Part shown: positions 1 to 10,868 of the stretch, one piece after another
Layout: each line of letters begins with the position of its first letter
Position numbering within the stretch: the stretch's first letter is position 1
Notes under the pieces: model-generated
What the model was told of the DNA's origin: nothing
Database searches by the model: none
What the model saw: the letters and a program-made list of their open reading frames with translations, nothing else
Position numbers and translations under genes: made by a program
Assembly (NCBI GenBank): GCA_963921825.1
Contig: OY997593.1
Coordinates: forward strand, 48,654,039-48,718,038
Reading direction: 5' to 3'
Origin: Erodium maritimum
Taxonomy: Eukaryota > Streptophyta > Magnoliopsida > Geraniales > Geraniaceae
Length of the DNA: 64,000 nucleotides

Positions 1-780
1 TCTTGTCGCTGACTGAGGACCAGATCCTTGCGGTACCTGTCCCCCTTACAGTCAGACGAACAACCTTTGTGGACCGAAACAGCGGCCGACTACTCTCGTT
101 GCCTCAATTGTGTCCTCCGTCACTGCTACCGTCGTCGTCTTGTCTGCCCAGAATCACCCCGGCATCACTACGACCCCTGACGTCTCGATTTTCTACAACG
201 CCCGCCACCATCGATGGACGACCACCTGAACATCGTATCGCACCAAACGCCCTCGAGACCAGCACCGCCCTAATGAACCTCACCGGAGGTGCCTTGCTTT
301 GCCCCACTCCGCCGTCGTGGCTCACCGAGAACCTGCCCTGCACCCACGGGTGAACAGCCCTCACCGGCGGATCCTCGTCCCACCCCGTGTCGCCACCGCC
401 TCCCCTACCCCTGTTGTCGATCAAAACCAGCGGAAAACAAGAGCCGTCATGGCTCGCCGTCAACGGCCCAATAACCCACGATGGGGCCACTCCTTTCACC
501 TCCACGGGAACGCCCTGGCCATCCGAGACCACACTGCATCCCTCCCTTCCCGAGATCACAACAGCCCCCCCTGTATTTGGCCTCTCTTCATTGATCATCA
601 CCGGCAACCAAACCACCCCACACCAATACCATACCCACCATGTCATGAAGAGATACCATTCCACATACCTTGATTTTTGGTCCATCATAGACCAATCAAA
701 GAGATGAAAGCTATCAAGACTGTAAACAGCGGCGACGGAAATCAAACCCTAGCCGCCGCCCACAGAGCTCTTAGTTACTC
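1..780 (-). other. GC-rich unidentified segment, possibly transposon 5' region
   Basis: This stretch is clearly GC-richer than the AT-rich DNA that follows it. The longest open frame is on the minus strand (104-745), but its first codon is TTG; ATG codons lie only further in. The encoded protein is low in complexity (Gly, Val, Asp and Arg rich) and I recognise no domain. Near 745-765 the minus strand reads like the start of a plant transcript, with a CTAGGGTTT-type motif similar to those beside the LINE ORF1 starts elsewhere in this window. It may be the 5' part of a degenerate LINE, cut off by the window edge. Nothing proves that it is a gene. Confidence 0.25.
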
Positions 781-1009
781 TTATACTTCTATATCTTTTA
801 CCGTGTGGGATGGTTTTGTATTTATTATTATAGTTTTTAATTGTTTTTTTTAATTTTCTAATTCTAATTAGTTTAGAAAACATTATTCTTATTTATTTAA
901 AGAATTATCTAAATGGAGAGAATACATCAATATAAGGTTTGAGTTTCATTCCCTATAGCAATTTTTTTTTGAAATTTTGTTACTTAATTTTTAAAAATTT
1001 CTAAAAATA

Positions 1010-1123
1010 CACCTCTGGTTTCTTTCAATTCCATAATTGTGCCCCTCCCAAATATTTTTAACATTACATAGCACTATTGAAAAAATTTGGTGCCCCCCTC
1101 GCACAAAAAGCTGGCTCTGCCAT
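1010..1123. mobile_element. Relic of a hAT-type element terminus
   Basis: The stretch holds 'gtgccccc' tracts and ends in ctggctctgccatt. On the opposite strand this reads aatggcagagccag, close to the CAGTGGCGGAGCCAG ends common in plant hAT elements. No second terminus or 8-bp duplication was found, so it is at best an eroded end. Confidence 0.3.
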
Positions 1124-1230
1124 TAGTTACTTAAGTCTCTCTTGTTTTGTTGAAATATTTTTAGCCCCACAAAAAATATAATCTTATTATGTGTTTTCTG
1201 TTATGTATTTTTTGCTCAATAGACATATAA

Positions 1231-2803
1231 GGCTATCCACAATGGCGTCGAAACGGAGAATCGTTCGGTTGTCGAATCTGACGTGGCGTTGGAAATCTGT
1301 GTTGAATCTGAAAAAGTGAATCGGGTCTGCGTTGAATCTACGAAAGGGCAGATTCGACGTCGAGGGTCTGTAGACTCAATTACCCGTCGAATCGATGAAT
1401 TCGGGGCCCAGCCGTATCTTGACCAACGAACCAGACCGCGTGGCATGATTAGGGCTTAAATGGACTCAACGCTTCGTCTTACTCACTACTTCTTTTGCAC
1501 CAATTTCTTTGTCTTCCTCATTACTTCTTCTGCACCCGTTTCTTCATCTTCCTCACTACTTCTTCCGCACCTGTTTCTCTACCTCACGTTTCTACGCCTT
1601 GGCATTTCCGCCACCACAATTTCTCCCGGAACGTCGACACCGTGTCTCCACCAAAGTTGTGCTACCACCGTTTCCCCACCGGCCTTACCTTGCCACTGCC
1701 TATTTTCAGCTTCACGTGTATATGTCGTCCGAATCTCTTCCAATGGCCATCAACAATCCTCTCCAAGTCTCTTCCACGGTGCTAGGGTCGAGCTCGACCC
1801 CCCCCCCCCATACGAGGGCCAGCCGGAACCAGGAACTCAAATCCCATGGATGGTCTTGTACACACAGATGAACGGTAACCCGCTGAGAATGCTCCGCCTG
1901 TACCAGAAATAGAGTCGGCCCGAGGAGTCCGCATTGGTGTGTGCGTGGCTCAAACAGGTGGAGCAAGGTCGTGACCAATCCGACGATGTGTTTTGGGATG
2001 CCATACGGGGGGAGCTCGCCCACGTGACCCGTCAATCCCTCACGATTGAGCGGTCTGCCGAGAACTGCAACTATCATTGGGTCGTCGTCAACCGAAAGGT
2101 AAAGAGCTTCAATGAGTACTGGTGGCAGATGAAGCGCATTTACCAACCCAGTTGGTTCGACGCGCATGTGGTGGACATTACTGAGGAGGTGTATGCCGAC
2201 AGATGCAGACACGAGGATCAGTAATTTTTTTGAAGGTGTAATGTGTAGGACGACTTGAAATTGTACATTAGTTGTCCATAATAAAAAATGACGAGTGACG
2301 TTAGTTCCCTGATGGCATTTCTATAAAACACAGTTAATTTTGTCCCATGACCGTCTCTACATGGTCCGGTGACATGACTTGTTGTGTTCTTGTAGTAATT
2401 ACATTAGCGAATCCACTCACTTGCCATTTTTAATTATGAAATACTGAGAAAACAACTAGAAGTCGTCCCTCATATTTCACCCCAAGACCCATTACTCAAC
2501 GTACAAGAAGCCTACATGGAGATCGTATTGTGTTGTACTCCTATTCAAGCTTACGAGAAATATTAATAAATGTATTTTGGTCTGGTCGGGTCGTCTTGCA
2601 TTTTGATAAACACATCAATTTGAACATATTTTCGATTTTTATTCTACATAATACACTCGGAATAGACCGAATCGGTCTATTCCCACTGCGACACTAAAAA
2701 CAATAGACCCACGAATCAAATCTAATCTCCCTAATTTTTCCAAAAATATGACTTAAACAGATCAGAATTAGACCGAATCAATCTAATTCCATTGTGGATA
2801 GTC
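1231..2803 (+). mobile_element. PIF/Harbinger element, non-autonomous
   Basis: The terminal inverted repeats are GGCTATCCACAATGG on the left and its near-perfect complement CCATTGTGGATAGTC on the right (one mismatch). They are flanked by the 3-bp target duplication TAA (1228-1230 and 2804-2806), as expected for PIF/Harbinger. The 1573-bp body holds a decayed ORF1-type Myb/trihelix reading frame at about 1913-2224 and no transposase. A short inverted motif (aatagaccgaatcggtctatt) sits near the right end. The element cannot move by itself. Confidence 0.85.
1913..2224 (+). pseudogene. Harbinger ORF1-like Myb/trihelix relic
   Basis: The frame reads SRPEESALVCAWLKQVEQ and continues to a stop at 2224. 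The pattern of W in the first helix, then DVFWDAIRGEL, then a helix with NYHW and finally FNEYWWQM, is that of the trihelix/Myb-SANT DNA-binding domain of plant PIF/Harbinger ORF1 proteins. No ATG opens this frame nearby, and upstream pieces lie in other frames, so the gene is broken. In intact elements ORF1 helps the transposase bind and excise DNA. Its place inside terminal repeats with a TAA duplication supports the assignment. Confidence 0.6.
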
Positions 2804-2806
2804 TAA

Positions 2807-3091
2807 CAAATACAATTGAAATGGTAATGCACACTTCCAAAAACAAGTGGTACCGCACGATGTTGAAATGAGAATGTACGAATTTGATTTTGTGTATTTT
2901 GAACTCAATTGGGCCTCTGTTTCGGTCCAATTCAAAAGCCCAAACTTGAGTGGTTATATTCGTACAACAAACCACCCACCCGGCCCAAAAAACCAGGAAT
3001 TGTCGGCCGGTGGTGGATACTTGCTCACCGGTCCGTTCCCTTACAAATGATCTCTTGATAACAAATCATCAGAGATTAACGGGAAAGAAAT
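2807..3091. other. Intergenic, no gene seen
   Basis: AT-rich DNA between the Harbinger element and the 3' side of the SAUR gene. Short open frames on both strands (for example 2778-2975 minus and 2847-3050 plus) overlap each other and show no recognisable domain. Confidence 0.5.
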
Positions 3092-3097
3092 TTTATT
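3092..3097 (-). terminator. Candidate poly(A) signal for the SAUR gene
   Basis: AATAAA on the minus strand, about 135 nt beyond the SAUR stop codon. The position suits a plant 3' UTR, but plant poly(A) signals are loose, so this is only a candidate. Confidence 0.35.
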
Positions 3098-3229
3098 AAC
3101 ATTTGTCCGTATAAGCATTATATTGTATATCAAATAAGTACAAGTATGACTCGGGGACGACTCGGTGGACACCACCTTCTCTTGCCATCTCCTTCGCTTT
3201 CTCCACTCACTACTCCGGCTGATTCAATT

Positions 3230-3610
3230 TCAAAACCAGATTGATTTATCGGCGATCAAGGGTCGAGATTCGAGGATCCCAGCGTGGCAGTATCTGTGGA
3301 GATCGACGGTGCGGAGCAGGTCTTGGAACAAGGACTCGTCACAGGGGAGGGAAAGCGGGCCGTCGTTGGCGAAGCCGTACTCCTCCTCAGCTTCAAGCAG
3401 AAGCTTCTTGAACACCGGGTGGTTCAGGTACGTCGCCCGCACTACGAATCTGGTGCAGTCGCGGCCCACGCAGACAGCCACGTGTCCCGACGGCACGTCT
3501 GACGGTACGCGGCCGACGGAGGCGCGGGCCTTGCTGCGCCACCGCCTCAGCATCTGGCGGAGCTTCACAATGTGCCGAATTTTGCTGCATTTCCTGACTC
3601 CGGCGGACAT
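3230..3610 (-). CDS. SAUR family small auxin-up RNA protein
   Basis: An intact, intronless 126-residue protein starting at a true ATG. It has a basic N-terminus (KIRHIVKLRQMLRRW, residues 10-24) and then the SAUR core from about residue 40: SGHVAVCVGRDCTRFVVRA, YLNHPVFKKLLLEAEEEYGF and GPLSLPCDE. The C-terminus CHAGILESRPL...KSIWF resembles the SAUR71/72 branch. Length, lack of introns and core motifs are all typical. Known SAUR proteins inhibit PP2C.D phosphatases, which raises plasma-membrane H+-ATPase activity and cell expansion; that role is inferred here from the family. It is the only clearly functional host gene in the window. A TATA box and an auxin response element lie upstream, and a hairpin MITE begins 218 bp upstream of the ATG. 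Confidence 0.95.
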   Translation of the reverse strand: MSAGVRKCSKIRHIVKLRQMLRRWRSKARASVGRVPSDVPSGHVAVCVGRDCTRFVVRATYLNHPVFKKLLLEAEEEYGFANDGPLSLPCDESLFQDLLRTVDLHRYCHAGILESRPLIADKSIWF

Positions 3611-3700
3611 TGATGGAAGAGGGACTTGGTTGGTTATTATCAGTGTTGAGCGTTTATGTGTTGGGAATCTGTGTGCTACTTGTTGGGTGGGGATATTTGT

Positions 3701-3709
3701 TTTATAAAG
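3701..3709 (-). promoter_or_regulatory. TATA box of the SAUR gene
   Basis: The minus strand reads TCTTTATAAA about 90-100 nt upstream of the ATG. That leaves a 5' UTR of roughly 60 nt, a normal layout for SAUR genes. Confidence 0.6.
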
Positions 3710-3754
3710 ATGGCGTTAAGGAAGTGCCCCTGCTTTCAAAGGTATTTACGGAAT

Positions 3755-3760
3755 TGTCTC
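3755..3760 (+). promoter_or_regulatory. Auxin response element TGTCTC
   Basis: The canonical ARF-binding hexamer TGTCTC lies about 145 bp upstream of the SAUR ATG and about 45 bp beyond the TATA box. A hexamer can occur by chance, but this location in front of a SAUR gene makes function plausible. Confidence 0.5.
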
Positions 3761-3827
3761 CTCCTTGCTCTTATGCAGTGGCATTAATGGATTAGAGGCT
3801 TGCGAGTAGTTGCTCTATTTGTTTTTT

Positions 3828-4324
3828 GGGTTAATTGTTGAAACTTACCCTTATGTATTGGTCACGAACACTATGCTACCCTCCTTTTCAAAATGATATT
3901 TGCACTACCTTATCCATTGGTCACGCGATTACGTTAGGAAAAATAGACGGTAAAATGCCGTTTTTTCCATTCCGTTAGTCATATGACCTCAAGTGTCATA
4001 TAATGGATGGTAGAATGACGTTTTTTTCCCTTAAGTATTTGACCTCTATATATTTCATAAGGAACAACAACGAGGGTGCAATGATAATGTTCCTTATAAA
4101 ATGTATAAAATTCAAATAATGAAGGAAAAAACGTCATTTTACCATCCATTATATGACACTTGAGGTCATATGACTAACGTAATGGAAAAAACGGCATTTT
4201 ACCGTCTATTTTTCCTAACGTAATCGTGTGACCAATAGATAAGGTAGCGCAAATATCATTTTGAAAATGAGGGTAGCATAGTGTTCGTGACCAATACATA
4301 AGGGTAAGTTTCAACAATTAACCC
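3828..4324. mobile_element. Mutator-type MITE with very long inverted repeats
   Basis: The element begins GGGTTAATTGTTGAAAC and ends with its complement. The inverted arms run for about 200 bp each with few mismatches, so most of the 497-bp element folds into one hairpin. The flanks are ttgtttttt and ttttttttt, an 8-of-9 match to a 9-bp target duplication typical of Mutator-like elements, although T-rich flanks make this weak. The element has no coding capacity. It sits 218 bp upstream of the SAUR start, just beyond the auxin element. Confidence 0.8.
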
Positions 4325-4537
4325 TTTTTTTTTCATTTGAGCATGCACCGTGATGGGAAGCTGGTAAAGGTATTGAGCTTTTTGGAATAATATACTATAT
4401 TTAAGAACTTTAGTAGTTGGAGGAGGGTATGGAGGTGAAATAGAAAATTCTACATTGATGAGATGCACAGAGAAATGCATCAAGGAACGAGCACCTTGAT
4501 CATTGTAAAAAATGTACATAAAACAAAAACCTTATAG

Positions 4538-6660
4538 TTTTTTTTTATCAATATAACCTCACAAACGGTTTCGAAAGCATAAACAAAACCTGTTACAACA
4601 AATTTCGAGATGCCATAAAAACATTAAGGAGTGGTGAGGGGTAAGAAAGTGGTACTGGAAATCTCAGTCCAAACCATAGACCAAGACTGTATGAATAAAA
4701 GGAGGTACGACCTATACCAGGGATCCCTCCAAGGCCGGTCCCTGAGGCTCCGGGTGTTTAACATTCCTCCTGGCGAGGCTGTTTACCAGCCCTCGCCTGA
4801 TCATCCCAGGGTGCATCTGCAACAATCCGCTTGACTCTTCTAGTAGAAGAAGCTCTAATATCTTCAAGCCCAATAGTAACAGGCATAGGTACTTCCATGC
4901 CCCTAGAAATGAGCGATGGAATTTCAAGGACCCGGCTACCAGAGAGCTGGTCAGGTACCAAGTTCTTCCACCCCGGTGCCCTGAGTTCCTGTAACATTAG
5001 ATACATCGCTCGGGAAACCCCCAGAGTCCTCACAAGAGACGAGGTGTCTTTAGATACAGTGCTTAGGAAAAGTTGGCCAGAACCAGGAGGTACCGCCAGC
5101 TTCGGCTCCTCCCAATCTGTGGCATATGACTTACCATGTTCGCCCTTCTGATACTCCAACAAAAAGGGACCAAACATCAGCTCGCCCCGACCCTCCAGCT
5201 TGCAATCTCGCACCACGTGGCCCATCCACCGCAATTGTAGCAGAAGCTCAGCAAATTGGAGTAGGTGAGTTCCACCCTAACAGGATCTGGGAAGTCTGTA
5301 AACCGAAGCACCAATCCTCGCCGAAGAGGCCGATCGATGAGGTGCCAGTATCGTACCCTGATCGTACCTCCCCAACACATGCCTCATTGATCACTCAATA
5401 CAGTCACACATGAACCCAAATTATCTCCAATTGTTTGCCCCATCGCCTGAGTGCAAACTAAGGGCATCATATCCCAAACATGAACCCAAAGCTGAAATCG
5501 ATCCAACATGGGTAGGGGGTCCCGAGCACAAGGACTGAGGTCGCCCAATAGTAGGGGACGAACATCAAAACACCAGGGTTCATTGGCACGAACCCAAGCC
5601 CTAGCCTCTATCGTTCGAAAATAAAAATCAAGCAAACCCGAGCCCAATTCCTTGACGACCAAGCCATCCACCGCTTTTCCCCAGGCGGTGGTGATGACTC
5701 GCAAGAGCGTCTACTTCCTCAGTGCCATGTCCAGCCAGAGACGCACAACCATACCTCACTACTGGCGGGAGATAATCATCGAGTTAACCGGAGAGTAGGG
5801 AACTACCACCTCGATGTCCTCGTCATCCTCAATGAAACAAGAGGAGACTCCGTCCTAAAGAGCCTCCTGCGAGGCCTGCATGTCCAAATCATCTACACTA
5901 GGAGGAGGCGGAGGGTCTTTTGACGGTAGTGGAAGCTGACCCTTAACCATGCCTTTCGAAACAGTCAGGCAAGCCGGGATCAGAGGAGCCTTGTCCCAAT
6001 TAGGCAAGCGCCGCTCTAGACTCATATCCTTAGCCATCGGTTGAGGGAGGTCCGGTAGCAACTTCACCCAAGGCTCGACCCCGCCTTCATCCACCATCGG
6101 AGCTTTACCTTTGGCGGGGTCACGACGAAGTAGAGGGAAAGGAATAAACGACGGAGACTCGAGGGAGATGAGGTGATGAGCCGCACCCGGTGTGATCAAA
6201 GAAACCCTAGGTGGCGAAGTTGTGCATGGTAGCAGAACCACCGCCCTAGGTTTCAGAACCCCGCCCTAGGCTTCACCGGTTGTCCTCGATGCGGCTTCGT
6301 TGGAGGCATCGGCGGAGAAATACCAACGGATAATGGGATAATCGCCAAAGACAGAGGTGGTGGAAGGGCACTAAGGGCCGGAAAGGATGGAGGTTCAGTC
6401 ACCACCGATGATGTGAGAATAGTGAGAGCACTGGGCATCTCCGACAAGGGGAGGGTACGTTTGGGTTTCCTCTTTCGGTGGGGATTTGAAGCCGAAGATT
6501 TCTCTATAGCCACGCTTGTCAAAGACAAAGGCTGCATGGGAGGAGAGAGACGCATGCCGGTTGGAGCAGCAACAGCAGGAGTCGTGTCGGTAATCACATG
6601 GTAGTTAGAAGCCATAGACGCAAGGCAGTAGGCTAGGGTTTAGTCTTAAGTTACGAGAGA
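4538..6660 (-). mobile_element. L1-type LINE carrying ORF1 only
   Basis: A minus-strand element. Its 3' end is marked by a poly(T) run on the plus strand (4538-4546). The 5' end lies near 6660, just before a CTAGGGTTT-type leader and the ORF1 start. Only ORF1-type sequence (DUF4283 and CCHC) is present, with no endonuclease or reverse transcriptase, so any mobility would depend on enzymes supplied by another LINE. The 5' boundary is approximate because I could not find a convincing target duplication. Confidence 0.65.
4758..6615 (-). pseudogene. LINE ORF1 (DUF4283 and CCHC zinc knuckle), broken
   Basis: The frame begins with ATG at 6615 (MASNYHVITD) and runs through a Pro/Ser-rich N-terminus in two frames (6615-6253, 6241-5855). 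The DUF4283 core follows at 5704-5384 (VDGLVVKELGSGLLDFYF, then ANEPWCFD, then FQLWVHVWDMMPL). The zinc knuckle is split across two frames: FCYNCGG in 5380-5177 and RMGHVVRDC in 5234-4758. The C-terminal tail ends KQPRQEEC and is followed by a GTGLGG stretch that recurs in the LINE at 25.5 kb. ORF1 proteins bind element RNA. At least three frameshifts or stops make this copy non-functional. Confidence 0.75.
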
Positions 6661-8329
6661 AAGATTTGTTTACATTGATGGAATGTTTGTAAATTTGTAT
6701 GCATAGAAGTTCAAATTTTAATATTATTAAACTCATTTATATGTAAAATAAATAATTATATTTTAAAAACAACCAGTAATAAAATAACATTCATTTTATA
6801 TTATACAAACATTTATGTGTTGCGTTTCGTTGGACGTGCATGGTTGGAGTATACGAAAGAAAAGGTTTCGACTCATTCTGAATCGACGTCGAAATATACC
6901 TTCCCCATAAACCAGCTCCTCTGTAAACTAATTGTGCATCAAACATTCGTTATCATCGTCACAACCTCCAAAAAAGACCTTTTCTTATAGGGATTTTCAA
7001 CGACTTCGTTAATTACCTCGTCTAAGTTGGCCTATATTTCAGTAAGGAATTTGTCGGTTGTACATTCCATCCCTTCCTCGATCATTGCAATTTTTGCCTT
7101 CGCAAGCGCTTCTCAATCGTCTGGTGCAATCAATCTTGTAATGCTAAATATGGAGGAATTTGAGAGACATATGAATGAAATAATGGTGAATTCACATACG
7201 AATTTTTTTGGCTTTTATAAGAAAAAAATATTAATTTTTATTACTTTTACCGTTATTTTATTATTCATTTACAAACAAATCAATTTGACCTATGGAGACC
7301 AATTGTCGTTTTTTTCAAATGCAGGGGATATGTGGCAGGCGGGATTCAGTTTCAACACCCGCACATGTGTAGAGCTTTGGCTTTGCGCCCGTGGCTCCGA
7401 AGCCCCCGACCCCCCCCCCCCCCCCCCTCTCTTTCACGCACTGCAGTTGTCTGTCGCTAGAGACCGTAGGTCTGTCATTGAAGACTACAGGTGCGTCACT
7501 GTGATTACTATTAAAGACTATATAGAAGAATACTCCTATGTTTGGGGAATAGTAAATCTTTATCATCTACATGGAGACTATGATAAGGGTTTCCTAACTA
7601 ATTAATGAGAGTCCATGTTCGTTAAATGCATAATAAACTCAGTGTACAAACCCTCAAAATGAGCAATCAAATTCGGGTATTTTCTTAAAAATAAAAACTA
7701 AAGGAGATGGAAAAGACAACTCTAGATGAATAAAGTTCACCAACGGTTGATAATCGCTACGAAGTTGGACGTTCATTCTTTTTGCGAGTCAATTTTAGAT
7801 ATTCTTTAAAGTTCCATCTCTTCTATCATTACCAACTCAGAATTGTTCGATTATGTGTTTTGTTGTTATATCTAGGTTGACAATTTATATGTCAAGGAAG
7901 ATGTTATTCAAGATGCCGATCAATAAAGATAGAAAAGATGTCTGATCAAATGTCATTGGACATCCTGAGCATGACCGGTGTTGAAGATTTGTTATTCAAT
8001 AGCATATGTTCGATCTGAATGATCTGAAACTTGTATGTTGATTGATTACATATAGTGAAACCTTTCCACTCGTAGAGTGCTCCCAGATGTAGATGATAAT
8101 GCATCGAACTGTGTAACTAACTTGTGTGTCCTTATGTACTTGTTTTTTTTTATTATTGTTTCCATTCTGTTCTAGAGCAAGGTGTCCGTCAACAAGTCTG
8201 AACATTGTATAAGACATCTTGCTATTGCACCTAACCAGAATTTTATGTTTCATAAACAAGCGGGAAAAGTTCATAATCATATTTTCATAATCTCATGCAT
8301 CAGGTGAATACTAATCTACAACTGTATGT
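6661..8329. other. AT-rich DNA, no gene recognised
   Basis: The longest open frame (7027-7605, plus) starts at TTG, contains a poly-proline run produced by an 18-base C tract (7410-7427) and shows no known domain. I do not regard it as a gene. Nothing else here could be assigned. Confidence 0.5.
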
Positions 8330-8820
8330 AATAGAGATTAACTCTTTGTAGAGCAACCTTTGATGCTGAGCTTGCTGGTTTGAGACTGAGACCTTTGGGT
8401 TATGGAGGAGACTTGCCAATGCACCCTTTAGTAGTTTTCCCTCTGACGGTATCCACACGAGGAAAATTTTGTCACAACTAAAAGCTTGCTAATAGCCTTG
8501 GAACTTTTCCCTTTTATTCGTCATTATGGTTGGCCGAAAATCACTATGATGGAGTTTACAATTTTTGGCCAAGGGGCCTCTATTTATAGGCTTTTGATGT
8601 ACCAAAACCAATTAGAATTACAAAAGCTTGAGAAAGAAGAAATCTAAATGAGTCTTTTTTTTCCTAGTCCAACTTGAGCTTCTCTTTTCTAGTCCAACTA
8701 GGCTTTATCCTTTTTCTTATTCTAGCTATAATAGAAGACCAAAATACACACACATTGGGTTGGCCAAAAGTCACTATGTTGTGAATGGTGATTCGGCCGA
8801 CCCCATATATTGTATGTTTT
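8330..8820 (-). mobile_element. Possible LTR (solo or remnant), minus strand
   Basis: Read on the minus strand, the segment has GCCTATAAATAGAGGCCCC (a TATA box in a typical LTR promoter context). A transcribed-looking stretch with gtgtggatacc follows, as in many plant Copia LTRs. Exact ends and a target duplication were not found, so the boundaries are approximate. Confidence 0.35.
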
Positions 8821-9185
8821 TAATGCTTTATTTCATTTGAATAAATGTCATGCAAGAAATATAATTAAATGAAAATAATAACATTGTTTTGTGAATAAAT
8901 GATTAAATAAATACGCTAATTATACCATATAGAATTACTCTTATTTATTTAAGTCAAACCTCCAAGATTCATTTCGTCGTGGGCTTTACTCTACTGTGTG
9001 TGACCATTTAGGTTCACAAGACGTTGGTAGTGAGTCCGAAATCTACATTTCGTTCACAAGTTATAGATAAATCCTAATAAGGTCCATACCTACCCAAACC
9101 ATAAGAATTGTGACATTTCTCTAATCAAAACATATTACCATAAGTATTCTTATACTTTGTTGTTTGGTGATATCATGAATGAACT

Positions 9186-9343
9186 ATTATCTCTAAAATT
9201 ACCCATACTGACCTACATTGTCTTGGTATGCCACCTCGCTATGTCGTTTGTATAGACAAGATATATTTTTACAATTATCTCTAAAATTAACCATGTCAAC
9301 CTACATTTTCTTTGGATGCCACCCCTTTATGTCAAACAACTTA
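9186..9343. repeat. Degenerate tandem duplication
   Basis: Two copies of a segment of about 64 bp begin ATTATCTCTAAAATTA and continue through gacctacatt and tggtatgccacc. They start about 94 bp apart and the second is visibly diverged. The surrounding DNA (8821-10780) holds no gene I can support. Confidence 0.5.
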
Positions 9344-10860
9344 AAGTTATATCATACATTTGATTCATAGGTAGGAGTAAGAAAATAAAGGGTTTTTCTT
9401 GGATAGCCTCGAATATACAAGATATTTAATTTATCACTTTTTGTTTGGAGTTATATATTTTATCTCAACTTAACATTATGAACTAATACTCTACTGAAAA
9501 TAGTCATTTGAGTGATGTAGAGGATACGTCACTCAGGTCGCATCGCGGATGCTGCCTTGTTGAGGCACAGAAGCGACATATAGGTGATATTGCATCACCA
9601 AACACTAAGTTGTTGTAGAGATAGTTCTATGCAACCTTATCTCTACTTATGTAGCACACAATCCACATCTCTAAAGCAACTAGTTGTATCGCTTAAGCCA
9701 TACTTATGAGAGGTATAAAAATTATGTCCCAAACCATTAATTCGTTTAACCTAAGTGACTCATTAGGGAGACATACTTCTATGTAGCCTAAATGTTATAT
9801 TCACCATCTCCAAGAGCGACATGACGTCGAAAAATAGGGAACAACTATCTTGTGCATGTTCTATTCCAAACTTCTATATATAAAGAAGGAACATCCGAAA
9901 ATTATTCACAATTCCAAAATAAAACTAATTTTATGGAAACATTTCTAGCAAAAACAGAGTTCACCAAATCCCATAATTTTTTAACAAAATATATCACCCA
10001 ACTAAAATGTATATACTAATCAAAGTGACAATCATTAATATGTAACACAATTCCTTCTAAAGTCGATATATTGATCTCATATTGTCTAATTGTCCTAAAA
10101 CATTTATTCAAGGCCACTACCTTATGTTATTCCTTCAGTTTCTCTGTGTCCTCGACGACCCCCGCATCAACTTTGGCATGAGCATAAACTTTTTGGGAAG
10201 ATCGGGATTCAATCGCTCTTCTGTATTTTGGGAATTATTCTGACATGGTCCACGTGCTTCTCAAACATGTGTTCCATCCCGTTTTCCAACCACAATCATT
10301 AGGATATCCATTTTTTTGTTATCAATCGGTTTCCTCACCACATACTTTATCACTAATCATGATTCCTCGGGCAGGACATCCTTCTTAAGTAGGAGAATGT
10401 CATTATACTTTGCCAACTTTTGATTCAATTTTTCTAGTACACACAACACGTAATTTTGTAAATAAATGATGGAGAATGAAAAAACTATTATGCAACCAAA
10501 AAATTACTAAAAAGGATAACATATTGTCTCAGCTATCTCGATACCTAAGTATGTATATGGTTAGACATCAATGGTCGGAGTCAGATTCTTTTTGTTCTTA
10601 AACTCTTCAGCCACTTTGATGAATGTCTTTTTCCCATTATGGGTTAAGTTTTCTAGGGGACTGACGACACTGTTATATTTTCTTGCTCTTTGTCTACGAA
10701 CTTGAAACAATAATTAGTTCTACACAATTGATATAATAAGAAAACTGAAAATTTTAAAAATGTGTGAGTTAATTACCTTGAATATCTCGTCCTCAAAGTG
10801 TTGGAGTAGACAAACACTACAAGAAACATTGGCCAGTCACTAACCAAAAGGTGAAGAAGT
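9344..10860. other. Unidentified, transposon-like DNA without a gene
   Basis: A weak CACTA-like start (ctactgaaaatag, about 9490) is followed by DNA rich in short gatgtag and gcgac motifs. Small coiled-coil-like fragments on the minus strand (10.1-10.7 kb) do not form a reading frame of useful length. No confident call is possible. Confidence 0.3.
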
Positions 10861-10868
10861 TTCAGGGA

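Noticed and set aside
104..745. 213-residue minus-strand frame as a real gene
   Set aside because: It opens at TTG, is low in complexity and has no known domain. Listed only as a GC-rich unidentified segment.
3610..3795. Plus-strand 61-residue frame with a hydrophobic stretch, divergent from SAUR
   Set aside because: It covers the SAUR promoter (TATA and TGTCTC) in antisense. No homologue comes to mind, so it is probably chance.
7027..7605. 192-residue plus-strand open frame
   Set aside because: It opens at TTG and contains a poly-Pro run created by a C homopolymer. It has no recognisable domain and overlaps an open frame on the other strand.
10809..10825. CACTACAAGAAAC, a possible CACTA terminus
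   Set aside because: It lies just upstream of a transposon-protein relic, has no complementary end or subterminal repeats, and such a short match is expected by chance.
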